A DNA stretch of 64,000 nt from Vulcanimicrobiota bacterium (GTDB lineage: Bacteria > Vulcanimicrobiota > Xenobia > Xenobiales > JADMJV01): positions 271,738 to 335,737 of the forward strand of contig JAHBVR010000007.1 of assembly GCA_019637395.1 (NCBI GenBank), in the 5' to 3' direction. Position numbers and translations under genes: made by a program. The notes below the pieces were generated by a model, which was not told the origin of the DNA, made no database searches, and saw only the letters and a program-made list of their open reading frames with translations. Every line of letters begins with the position of its first letter. Position 1 is the stretch's first letter. Of this stretch, positions 9,295 through 16,516 are shown piece by piece.

Positions 9295-10533
9295 TCAAGG
9301 CCCCTCGGTGCTCGCGCCGAGGGGCTTTTTAATTCTAGCTTTCCGCCGGGCCAGGTAGGTGTGTCGCCAGCGTTCGAACGGTTGCAGGAAGAACTGACAA
9401 AACAGTATCGCGATCAGCAGCGTGAGTGCCGCGCTACAGGGTCCCAGGTCCTGTAGCAACGATGCGCTCCCCAGCAAATACTGGTGCACCGTTTGGATCA
9501 CGGCAAAGTGAAGCAGGTAAATAGGAAAGCATAGTTCGCCCAGCCAGCGGTCGCCTTTGTGCTCTCGAAAATAGGCAAAAAGCAGGGCCACGCCAACCGC
9601 CCAGAACGGATAGGAAAGCAACACGGAGTAGTCTTCGCCAATCAGAGCGGCCAGCCGCTGCACCGCCATGGCGTGGAGCGATAGAGCGACAGCGAGTAGC
9701 GCCAGGATCGGCAGGTAGAAATTAGGGGGACACTTGGGGAAACGGGTGGCCAGCCCGAAATAAATGTAGCCCCGATAAGCCAGGATACCCAGAATAAAAA
9801 GAGCCGCCTCAAAAGGAAAGAAACGATAGGTGAAAGGATCGTGTTGCAACCCCAGCAGGCCGTAGGCGCAAAGGCGGGCAGCGACGCTTCCCAGCAGTAG
9901 CATGCTCAGGTGTCGGGTGGGCAAACTCGTCAGCCAGGGTGCGGTGAGATAGAGCATCTCCTCGATTCCTACCGACCAGCATTGCGGTAAAATCAAATAG
10001 TACCAAAGGGGTGCCCGATCATTCGCGAAGTTTGAGGTGAAGCCAAAGCTCGTGCCGGCATCGTGCTGGAAGAACATTACCCAGTCTTGAAAAAACAACG
10101 TTAAATTGGTGGCTGCGGCGAAGGCTACGCCGGTGGCCCCGTTTACTTCAAAAGGGCGATTTACGTAGGGAGTGAGAAACAGCCAGTAGCCGCGAAGAAA
10201 ACCATTAAGCAGCGACCAGGCTAGCACCATGAGCAGCACCGCGTAATAGGGCGCGAAAATCCTTAACCAGCGGCTGATATAAAATTCACGTGCCGAATGG
10301 TAGCGTTCGGACAGTACCAAAGCCATATAAAACCCGCTGATACAAAAAAAGATCTGAACGGCCTGGCGACCGTCATGCACCGGCCAGGGGAAAAACTGAG
10401 TAGAGTGGTAAGCAACCACGCAAAGTGCCAGGTAAGTGCGGAGAAAGCCCAATCTTCCCCAGCTATCTCTGCAGGCACGAGCTGGAGAACCCCCAGCCGT
10501 GACCAGAATCGAACCGTTCGTCCCCACCGCCAC
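9295..10533 (-). CDS. Acyltransferase family 3 membrane protein
   Basis: This 412-residue polytopic inner-membrane protein resembles acyltransferase-3/OafA enzymes that move acetyl or other acyl groups onto sugars, peptidoglycan or lipids. The family start motif is LGFLRTYLALCVVAYHS, followed by about ten hydrophobic segments and the internal QIFFCISGFYMAL. The GTG at 10533 is the only obvious start; the first 25 residues are not typical, so translation may begin slightly downstream. The C-terminal residues (KPLGASTEGP) are encoded by the ahcY terminator stem. No neighbouring polysaccharide genes reveal the substrate. Confidence 0.82.
   Translation of the reverse strand: MAVGTNGSILVTAGGSPARACRDSWGRLGFLRTYLALCVVAYHSTQFFPWPVHDGRQAVQIFFCISGFYMALVLSERYHSAREFYISRWLRIFAPYYAVLLMVLAWSLLNGFLRGYWLFLTPYVNRPFEVNGATGVAFAAATNLTLFFQDWVMFFQHDAGTSFGFTSNFANDRAPLWYYLILPQCWSVGIEEMLYLTAPWLTSLPTRHLSMLLLGSVAARLCAYGLLGLQHDPFTYRFFPFEAALFILGILAYRGYIYFGLATRFPKCPPNFYLPILALLAVALSLHAMAVQRLAALIGEDYSVLLSYPFWAVGVALLFAYFREHKGDRWLGELCFPIYLLHFAVIQTVHQYLLGSASLLQDLGPCSAALTLLIAILFCQFFLQPFERWRHTYLARRKARIKKPLGASTEGP
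9300..9330 (+). terminator. Rho-independent terminator of ahcY
   Basis: A perfect 9-bp stem GCCCCTCGG/CCGAGGGGC (9300-9308 and 9317-9325) with an 8-base loop is followed by TTTTTAATT. It lies 16 bases after the ahcY stop. The same bases encode the last residues of the convergent acyltransferase gene, so the terminator is embedded in an antisense coding sequence. Confidence 0.9.
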
Positions 10534-10582
10534 CAGGGTCAGCAGTTCGCTGCATCAACGGCAACCATTTCACGGCCGTATC

Positions 10583-10828
10583 TTAATCGAGTAAGTCCGG
10601 GCGTCCTGCTGGCAGCTTGGACTGACGCGCCAACTGGCGATAGAGACTCACTTGCAAGTCGTGGTAGGCGTCCTGGGGATCGACTTCGTCGTAGAGGTCC
10701 TCGGGATGAGCAAACTGCTCAAGCCGAAGTTTTGACTCGCAGCTCTCTTGCCGACGAGCAGCCTTCTCCGCACGTTCCCGGTGGCGCGCCTCGGCGGTTT
10801 CATCCCAATCTCCCATCGCCAGTTCCAT
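10583..10828 (-). CDS. Small charged protein of unknown function
   Basis: The 81-residue ORF has a clear ribosome site (GGGAGGA, 8 bases before the ATG). The sequence is rich in Arg, Glu and Ala in the first half, with an acidic middle (DLYDEVDPQDAYHDL), and is probably helical and soluble. It lies 49 bases upstream of the acyltransferase on the same strand and may be cotranscribed with it. About 49 bases upstream of its start is a tandem TTTGGTAG motif that also precedes the unrelated small gene at 53322. I do not recognise a family. Confidence 0.6.
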   Translation of the reverse strand: MELAMGDWDETAEARHRERAEKAARRQESCESKLRLEQFAHPEDLYDEVDPQDAYHDLQVSLYRQLARQSKLPAGRPDLLD

Positions 10829-10877
10829 TGCTCCAGTCCTCCCTGTTTCTCTCTGTAAGCTGAGGGTAGCGGAGCGA

Positions 10878-10899
10878 TTTCTACCAAATTACTACCAAA
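10878..10899 (-). promoter_or_regulatory. Tandem 11-mer motif (TTTGGTAGTAA, TTTGGTAGAAA)
   Basis: Read on the minus strand, two 11-base units lie head to tail: TTTGGTAGTAA (10899-10889) and TTTGGTAGAAA (10888-10878). One helical turn separates their centres. The same 22-base arrangement, with one mismatch, occurs at 53258-53279, in the same orientation and at a similar distance (42-49 bases) from a start codon. This suggests a binding site for an unknown activator or an alternative promoter element. Confidence 0.5.
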
Positions 10900-11056
10900 G
10901 GCGGGAGTTGTTAAAAATTAGCTGAACTGCCTGAACATCCCCGCCAGCGCCGAGCGCCTCACTTAAGTATGGACTGAAGTGCTCCGGGTCGCCCAGAACG
11001 TGGCTGCAAGCGCGGGTTACATAAAGCGTGGCCAGGTAGAGCAGGAGATACCACAT
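10892..11056 (-). CDS. Possible 54-residue membrane-anchored peptide
   Basis: The ORF begins with a hydrophobic helix (MWYLLLYLATLYV) and continues with a hydrophilic tail ending NNSRLW. Third codon positions are GC-rich, as in real genes here. Against it: there is no ribosome site, and the stop lies inside the tandem regulatory motif. It may be a chance frame or the remnant of a longer gene. Confidence 0.22.
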   Translation of the reverse strand: MWYLLLYLATLYVTRACSHVLGDPEHFSPYLSEALGAGGDVQAVQLIFNNSRLW

Positions 11057-11119
11057 TACGGCTGGTCAAGCAGCCCGGACTCAGCGCTATGCTTTGGCGT
11101 GGCGGCTCCCGCTCGCGTC

Positions 11120-11203
11120 TCATAAGATGCCGGGCCGGGTGGCCCAGAGGACCATGGTAGTGAGCAGACAGAGGATTCCGAGGAAGACGCTGGAGTTCAA
11201 CAT
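11120..11203 (-). CDS. Possible 27-residue hydrophobic peptide
   Basis: A short ORF encodes one membrane span (SSVFLGILCLLTTMVLW) with a positively charged C-terminal end. It is upstream of and on the same strand as the 54-residue ORF. No ribosome site is visible, so it is only a candidate. Confidence 0.2.
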   Translation of the reverse strand: MLNSSVFLGILCLLTTMVLWATRPGIL

Positions 11204-11308
11204 ATAAAGGCTTACGCGGCGAGGGCCATTTGGTTCATTCCGGCAAATTCATAGCATAGTAACCTCTTTATCTAAAGGAAACCCGCGAGGTTTGGAAAAC
11301 CGTCGGCC

Positions 11309-13333
11309 ATGGCTACAAGACGTGATTTTCTGAAAACCTCCGCCGGTGCCGTGGTCGCCGGAACTATCGCCAGCGGCTGCGGCAGTGACTCCTTCGTCCA
11401 GTCGGGACCAAGCGGCTTCCCGCAGCCATTGCTACCCGACGGGCGCCGGCCTAACATCTTGCTTCTACTCGTCGATGAGATGCGGCTGCCCCCGGAGGGC
11501 TTCGCCGCCAATGAGGGAGAAATTCCCGATCTGAAAGAAATCTTCGGCTTCAGCAACACCTTGTCGACCGACAATCAGTTGACCGGGCTGCTGCCCGGCC
11601 TGATTCGCCTGCGCCAGAACAGCGTGGTGCTGCGTAAGCACTACATCGCGGCCGCGGCCTGTTCCCCCAGCCGCACCACCTTCCTGACCGGACAATACCC
11701 CTCGCTGCACGGAGTGACCCAGGTGACCGGGACTTTCAGCGCCGCTCATGAAGTCCAATACCTGGACCCGGCCAAGGTGCCCACCGCCGGTGACTGGTTC
11801 CGAGCCGCCGGCTACACCACCCACTACATGGGAAAGTGGCACGTTTCCAACACTTCTTTCGAATCCGGCGTGGATAGCCTGGAACCATGGGGATTCGCCA
11901 ACTATCGTCCCTCCTGGCCAGAGCCCAACAGCACCACCGACAACCTGGGAACCTATCGCGACCCGGGCTTTGCCGACGATATCGCCGCCTTTTTGCGCGA
12001 GAAGGGCGCCACTCGCGGAACCGGCGAGCCCTGGTTCGCAGTGGCTTCCTTCGTCAACCCGCACGATACCGGCGCCTATCCGATTCCCTTCTTCGGACCC
12101 AATAACCCGGAGGATCCGGCCAATCCCACCACCGGCGAATCACTTTTCCTGAGCGGCAAGCTGACCCCGGGCATTCCCCAACAACCGCCGGCGCTGAACG
12201 ACATGAGCTGGCCAAATGTGCGCAACGTGGTGGTCAATCTGAACCCGGGTGGCTTCCCGCAACAAACCTTCAACCTCCCACCGACCTACAACGAAGACCT
12301 GAGCACCAAGCCCTCGTGCCAATATGAAGCATCCATCAAGATGCAACTGGCGCTGGCGGCGCCGCTCAGTCCAGCTCTCCAGATAGCTCTCACACCCTAC
12401 CCGCTGCAAACCCTTCCCACCGAGAACCTGCGCCAGGGCTGGGCCAAAACCAGCGGGAGCTTCTACGCCTATCTGCAGTATCTGGTCGATCTGGAACTCA
12501 CCCAGATTCTACAGACCTTTGACCAGGCGGGCCTGGGTGAGGACACCATCATCGTCTTCACCTCCGACCATGGCACCCTGGCCATGAGCCACGGTCTATC
12601 GCTACAAAAGTTCTTCAATGCCTACGAAGAATCGCTGCGCGTGCCCTTCGTCATCTCCAGCCCCCTGGTCAATCCCACCAACCAGATGCGCGAATACAAG
12701 CAAACCACCAGCCACGTCGACCTGCTGCCCACGTTGCTGGGATTGGCCGGTTTCTCTGACGCCGAAATCGGCCAGCTCAAAAACCGCATTACCGGTCATT
12801 CCCTGACTCGCGACCTGGTCGGCTTGAATCTGGTGCCGCGTATCCTCAGCGGAGCCGATCTGGCTCAGGAACGGCCCGGAGTGCTCTTTACCACCTCCGA
12901 TGACCCCACTCGCCTGCCCCCGGCCGTGAATCCGGCCACCGCCTTCTACAAAGACAATTACAACAACAACTATATTCCTCGCGTCAACCAGATCGCCGGC
13001 GAACTGGCGCTCTTAAGTGACCCGAAGAAAACGCTCCAAACCAGTCCTCCCAACACCATCGAACCGAACAGCATTCATGCTATTTGCACCGGTGATTGGA
13101 AGTATGCTCGTTACTTCGATGAAGACAATGAAACGCCGAAACCTGATCAATACGAGTTTTATCATTTACCTTCGGATCCCATTGAGGCGATCAATCTGGT
13201 CGATTTCCAGACGGGAACTCTGCGCAATGGAGTGGCCGTTCCCGGGTTGAGCACGCAGCAACTGCAGGACCAGTTGGATCTATTAAAGACCCAACTGGCC
13301 CGGCAAGAAGCGGCTGTGCTCTTGACCCCTTAA
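11309..13333 (+). CDS. Exported type I sulfatase (formylglycine-dependent)
   Basis: This 674-residue sulfatase/arylsulfatase-like hydrolase has a twin-arginine signal (RRDFLK at residues 4-9) followed by a hydrophobic stretch and a possible lipobox cysteine C24 (IASGCGS). It is therefore probably folded before export and then periplasmic or membrane-anchored. The catalytic cysteine that is converted to formylglycine is C118 in CSPSRTTFLTGQ, the C-X-P-X-R motif. Metal ligands are in LLLVDEM (D56) and TSDHG. A formylglycine-generating enzyme is not in the window. Natural substrate (sulfated polysaccharide or aryl sulfate) cannot be told. Its 3' end overlaps the convergent aldo/keto reductase by four bases. 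Confidence 0.9.
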   Translation: MATRRDFLKTSAGAVVAGTIASGCGSDSFVQSGPSGFPQPLLPDGRRPNILLLLVDEMRLPPEGFAANEGEIPDLKEIFGFSNTLSTDNQLTGLLPGLIRLRQNSVVLRKHYIAAAACSPSRTTFLTGQYPSLHGVTQVTGTFSAAHEVQYLDPAKVPTAGDWFRAAGYTTHYMGKWHVSNTSFESGVDSLEPWGFANYRPSWPEPNSTTDNLGTYRDPGFADDIAAFLREKGATRGTGEPWFAVASFVNPHDTGAYPIPFFGPNNPEDPANPTTGESLFLSGKLTPGIPQQPPALNDMSWPNVRNVVVNLNPGGFPQQTFNLPPTYNEDLSTKPSCQYEASIKMQLALAAPLSPALQIALTPYPLQTLPTENLRQGWAKTSGSFYAYLQYLVDLELTQILQTFDQAGLGEDTIIVFTSDHGTLAMSHGLSLQKFFNAYEESLRVPFVISSPLVNPTNQMREYKQTTSHVDLLPTLLGLAGFSDAEIGQLKNRITGHSLTRDLVGLNLVPRILSGADLAQERPGVLFTTSDDPTRLPPAVNPATAFYKDNYNNNYIPRVNQIAGELALLSDPKKTLQTSPPNTIEPNSIHAICTGDWKYARYFDEDNETPKPDQYEFYHLPSDPIEAINLVDFQTGTLRNGVAVPGLSTQQLQDQLDLLKTQLARQEAAVLLTP

Positions 13334-14364
13334 AACTCGCTCTGGCGGCGCTGGGTTTGGAACTGATTCTGGTGCCAATAAGGATAAGGAGCGGTGCGCT
13401 GACTGGCGGCATTGAGCCGTTCCAGTTGATCAGGGTCAAGCTTCCAGCCGACCGCGCCCAGATTCTGCTTTAACTGCTCTTCGTTGCGGGCACCCACAAT
13501 GATGGTCGATACCGTGGGTTGCTGCACCAGCCAGTTGAGCGCGACCTGCGGCACGGTCTTGTCCGTCTCCCTGGCGATCTCATCGAGAACTTCCACCACC
13601 GCATAGAGATGCTCGTCTTCAACGGGAGGGCCGTAATCGGCGGTGGCATGCAAGCGACTGGTCTCAGGCAACGGTTGGCCACGGCGGATTTTTCCTGTCA
13701 GTCGGCCCCAGCCGAGCGGGCTCCAAATCATGGCTCCGACATTCTCGGCCGCCGCCAGGGGCTGCAATTCCCATTCGTAATCGCGGCCGATCAGAGAATA
13801 ATAGACCTGATGGGAAACGTGCCGGGCCCATCCGTATTGGCGGGAAATATCCAGCGATTTCTGTAGATGCCAACCCGAGAAATTGGAGGCACCGATATAG
13901 CGAACTTTGCCGCTACGGACGAAGTCATCCAGAGTGGACAGCGTCTCTTCGATCGGGGTGGCGGGGTCGAAGCCGTGCAACTGGTATAGGTCGATATAGT
14001 CGGTGCCCAACCGCCTGAGGCTGGCCTCCAACGCGCGGGTCAGATGAAAGCGCGACGAGCCCAGATCGTTGGGCCCCTGGCCGCGGGCAAAATTGGCTTT
14101 GGTGGCGAGCAAAACCTGATCGCGGCGTCCGGCCACCGCCTTGCCGAGAATTTCTTCGGATTCGCCGTCGGAATAGACGTCGGCCGTATCGAACAGGTTC
14201 ACCCCGGCTTCCAGGCATAGATCCACCAACCGGGTGGCCGCCTTCACGTCGTCGGAAGCCCCCCAGGCCTTAAAGAATTCGTTCTTACCTCCACCGAAGG
14301 TGCCCGTTCCATAGCTGAGCACCGGGACTTTCAGGCCGGATTGACCGAGTTTGCGAAATTCCAT
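13330..14364 (-). CDS. Aldo/keto reductase
   Basis: This is a 344-residue NADPH-dependent oxidoreductase of the TIM-barrel AKR superfamily. The catalytic tetrad is visible: Asp and Tyr in FDTADVYSDGESEE, Lys in VLLATKANF and His in YQLHGFD. The cofactor-binding end has the usual IIVGARNEEQLKQNL segment. A good ribosome site (GGAGGT) lies within the end of the upstream ene-reductase gene and the two genes abut exactly, so they form a two-gene operon for reducing carbonyl and enal compounds. Confidence 0.93.
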   Translation of the reverse strand: MEFRKLGQSGLKVPVLSYGTGTFGGGKNEFFKAWGASDDVKAATRLVDLCLEAGVNLFDTADVYSDGESEEILGKAVAGRRDQVLLATKANFARGQGPNDLGSSRFHLTRALEASLRRLGTDYIDLYQLHGFDPATPIEETLSTLDDFVRSGKVRYIGASNFSGWHLQKSLDISRQYGWARHVSHQVYYSLIGRDYEWELQPLAAAENVGAMIWSPLGWGRLTGKIRRGQPLPETSRLHATADYGPPVEDEHLYAVVEVLDEIARETDKTVPQVALNWLVQQPTVSTIIVGARNEEQLKQNLGAVGWKLDPDQLERLNAASQRTAPYPYWHQNQFQTQRRQSEF

Positions 14365-15429
14365 TTAAACCTCCAGTAAAACGGGATAGTCGACGTAACC
14401 GCGAGCGCCGCCGCCATAAAAAGTGCCTGGATCAGGAACATTGAGCGGACTGCCCTGGCGCAAACGGGCCACCAGGTCCGGGTTGGCTATGAAGTCTTTG
14501 CCGAAAGCAATGGCGTCCGCCTTGCCTTCCCTGAGCAAGCGCTCGGCGGTAGGGCCATCCATCTTCTCGTTGGCGATCAGCGGTCCGCCGAATAACTTCT
14601 TCAACTGCGGGCCCAGGCTGTCGGGTCCGACGTATTCACGCAAGGCCAGGAAGGCCAATTTTCGGCGACCGAGCTGCTCGGCCAGGTAGCCAAAAGTCCG
14701 ACCCGGATCCGAGTCTCCCATGTCGTGAGAGTCACCACGTGGAGCCAGGTGCATTCCGACTTTGCCGGCTCCCCACACCGAAGTAACCGCATCGGTCACT
14801 TCCAGCATCAGACGGGCGCGATTTTCGATGCTGCCGCCATAGTCGTCGTCGCGGTGGTTGCTGCCGTCCTGCAGGAACTGATCGAGCAGGTAACCATTGG
14901 CGCCGTGGATCTCCACGCCGTCGAAACCAGCCTTTAAAGCGTTGACCGCTCCCTGGCGGTAAGCTTCGATAATTTCAGGCAGTTCTTCCCGCTCGAGAGC
15001 GCGAGGCGTCACGAAGGGACGCTGAGGGCGCAACAAACTCACATGCCCCGCAGGCGCGATGGCCGAGGGAGCGACCGGCAAATCTCCATTGAGGAACACC
15101 GGATCGGAAACCCGGCCGACGTGCCAAAGCTGGAGCACCATCCGCCCGCCGGCGCCGTGCACGGCGGAAGTGATTTTCTGCCAGCCTTCCACCTGACGCT
15201 CGGACCAGATGCCCGGGGTATCCGCATAGCCCACGCCTTGAGGAGAGACGGCGGTGGCCTCGCTGAGAATCAAGCCGGCGGAAGCACGCTGCACGTAATA
15301 TTCACGCATCAATTCGTTAGGAGTCCGATCGTCGACAGCGCGGGCGCGGGTCAGGGGGGCCAAGACCACCCGATTGGGTAAATGCAGGTCACCAAAGGTG
15401 GCCGGTTGGAACAAAAGTGATTCGCTCAT
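14365..15429 (-). CDS. Alkene reductase, old yellow enzyme family (NemA-like)
   Basis: This 354-residue FMN-dependent enzyme reduces activated C=C bonds or nitro compounds. Family motifs are visible: NRVVLAPLTRARA near the N-terminus, WHVGRVSDP, the substrate-binding pair in HGANGYLLDQFL, and IAFGKDFIANPDLV. I prefer the ATG at 15429, which has AAGG 7 bases upstream, over the GTG two codons earlier. A perfect 12-bp inverted repeat at 15456-15481 lies just upstream, indicating control by a dimeric repressor. The aldo/keto reductase follows directly. Confidence 0.93.
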   Translation of the reverse strand: MSESLLFQPATFGDLHLPNRVVLAPLTRARAVDDRTPNELMREYYVQRASAGLILSEATAVSPQGVGYADTPGIWSERQVEGWQKITSAVHGAGGRMVLQLWHVGRVSDPVFLNGDLPVAPSAIAPAGHVSLLRPQRPFVTPRALEREELPEIIEAYRQGAVNALKAGFDGVEIHGANGYLLDQFLQDGSNHRDDDYGGSIENRARLMLEVTDAVTSVWGAGKVGMHLAPRGDSHDMGDSDPGRTFGYLAEQLGRRKLAFLALREYVGPDSLGPQLKKLFGGPLIANEKMDGPTAERLLREGKADAIAFGKDFIANPDLVARLRQGSPLNVPDPGTFYGGGARGYVDYPVLLEV

Positions 15430-15455
15430 AGGCACACCTTAGACCCGTCACCGAG

Positions 15456-15481
15456 AATAGTCAAGCACTTGCTTGACTATT
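15456..15481. promoter_or_regulatory. Perfect 12-bp inverted repeat, probable operator of the OYE-AKR operon
   Basis: The left arm AATAGTCAAGCA (15456-15467) and right arm TGCTTGACTATT (15470-15481) are perfect complements around a 2-base centre. It lies 27 bases upstream of the ene-reductase start. TTGAC in each arm also resembles a -35 box. The ArsR-type regulator at 16174 is a plausible binder, since TCAA-n-TTGA dyads suit winged-helix dimers, but this is inference. Confidence 0.7.
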
Positions 15482-15535
15482 TAACTTATCGGGCCTCCTT
15501 ATGCGTGCAGCGATTCCTCACCCGCAGGAGCCAGG

Positions 15536-16104
15536 TCAGTAAAAGCCTGAGCCCAGGTAGCTCTCCACGAAGTGGCCGATGATCACGGCCTTGTCATAGG
15601 TCTACCCTCAGATGGGCCAACATACGCAAGCATTCGGCCTTAACCCGAGGGCGGTCTTCGGCCCGAATGACCATTCGAGCCATCAGGGCACTGGCCACGG
15701 GGTTGGGCCGCCAGTCCAGGTGGGCTAACTCAACGGTGCGGTAGCGGAAGGTCACGGTATTGAGGTCATGGCAGCGGATATTGTACTGCGTCGGCCGGGG
15801 TTTCCTGGCTCGGCCAGAGAAGACACAGATCGGGTAGATTTCGTTCGTGTCATGTACTTCGAGCAAACAGCGGAAGTAGATGAACATTTCTTTCTGGCAA
15901 ATTCTGGTTATTTTGGGCCTCGTGCTCCAAATGGACGATGATGGATGCCTGGTCCCCATCGAGAAGATGCACTCGGACCACGAGGTCTTTCTCTCTGCGC
16001 CGGTATCCAGGCATTCTTCCCAGGCTCTCCTTGTCTAAGTCGTAGAAGAGTCGGTCGCGGCTCATACCCCCAGCCTGGCGAGAAGGTGTCCTCAGGTTGT
16101 CCAT
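15536..16104 (-). pseudogene. Decayed Rpn-type PD-(D/E)XK nuclease/transposase-like gene
   Basis: Pieces of one protein lie in successive frames: DLDKESLGRM and RRREKDLVVRVHLLDG, HLEHEAQN (16104 to about 15893); then FRCLLEVHDTNEIYPICVF, FRYRTVELAHLDWRPNPVA and RPRVKAECLRMLAHL in another frame (to 15594); then AVIIGHFVESYL in a third (to 15536). Together they follow the Rpn/YhgA-like family order. At least two frameshifts (near 15895 and 15597) and a missing segment after the start (MDNL) show that it is inactive. This marks past mobile-DNA activity. Confidence 0.78.
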
Positions 16105-16173
16105 TCCATGAACTTTGGTATTCGTAGGTGAGGCAACTTGCCGTTCTTGTCGAAAGTGGGGTAACATGGCTGC

Positions 16174-16461
16174 GTGAGCCAACTCGACCTACCCCAACGA
16201 GCCAAAGTCTTCAAGGCTTTGAGTGACCCGACCCGACTCCAGATCGTGGAATTCCTGGTAGACGGCCAGGAACGCACCGGTAAAGACATCGCCGACGCCG
16301 TCGATATTACGCTGGCGCTGCTCTGCCACCACACCGGCACCTTGGAGGAAGCCGGCATTCTGATCAAGCGCAAGCAGGGCCAATCTTGCTATCACCGGCT
16401 CAACCAAAAGTCTCTGGAAACCTGTCTTGGCTCCCTGAATTCCCCGAGAGCGAAGCTGTAA
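16174..16461 (+). CDS. ArsR-family winged-helix regulator
   Basis: The 95-residue protein has the ArsR/SmtB fold signature: AKVFKALSDPTRLQIVEFL at the N-terminus, a helix-turn-helix (TGKDIADAVDITLALLCHHTGTL) and a beta-wing (AGILIKRKQGQSCYHRLN). The paired metal-binding cysteines of ArsR or SmtB (such as ELCVCDL) are absent, so it may sense something other than metal. GTG is the probable start, with only a weak ribosome site. It lies about 700 bp from the palindrome of the OYE-AKR operon, which it might control. Confidence 0.85.
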   Translation: MSQLDLPQRAKVFKALSDPTRLQIVEFLVDGQERTGKDIADAVDITLALLCHHTGTLEEAGILIKRKQGQSCYHRLNQKSLETCLGSLNSPRAKL

Positions 16462-16516
16462 CAACCCCACAACATCCCGGCTCAGAACCATAACCTGGTG
16501 GCGCTATAGTAAACCG

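Larger units (their letters stand above)
10829..11308. other. 480-bp gap with two possible small minus-strand ORFs and the sulfatase leader
   Basis: No recognisable large gene lies here. The left end holds the upstream region of the 81-residue gene with the tandem motif at 10878-10899. Two short minus-strand ORFs with hydrophobic starts (10892-11056 and 11120-11203) are possible. The right end (11204-11308) is a leader for the sulfatase gene, without a clear promoter or ribosome site. Confidence 0.5.

Noticed and set aside
10480..10560. A tRNA-like sequence at the start of the acyltransferase gene (GGTTCGAT on the minus strand)
   Set aside because: No acceptor stem, anticodon arm or D arm can be folded around it.
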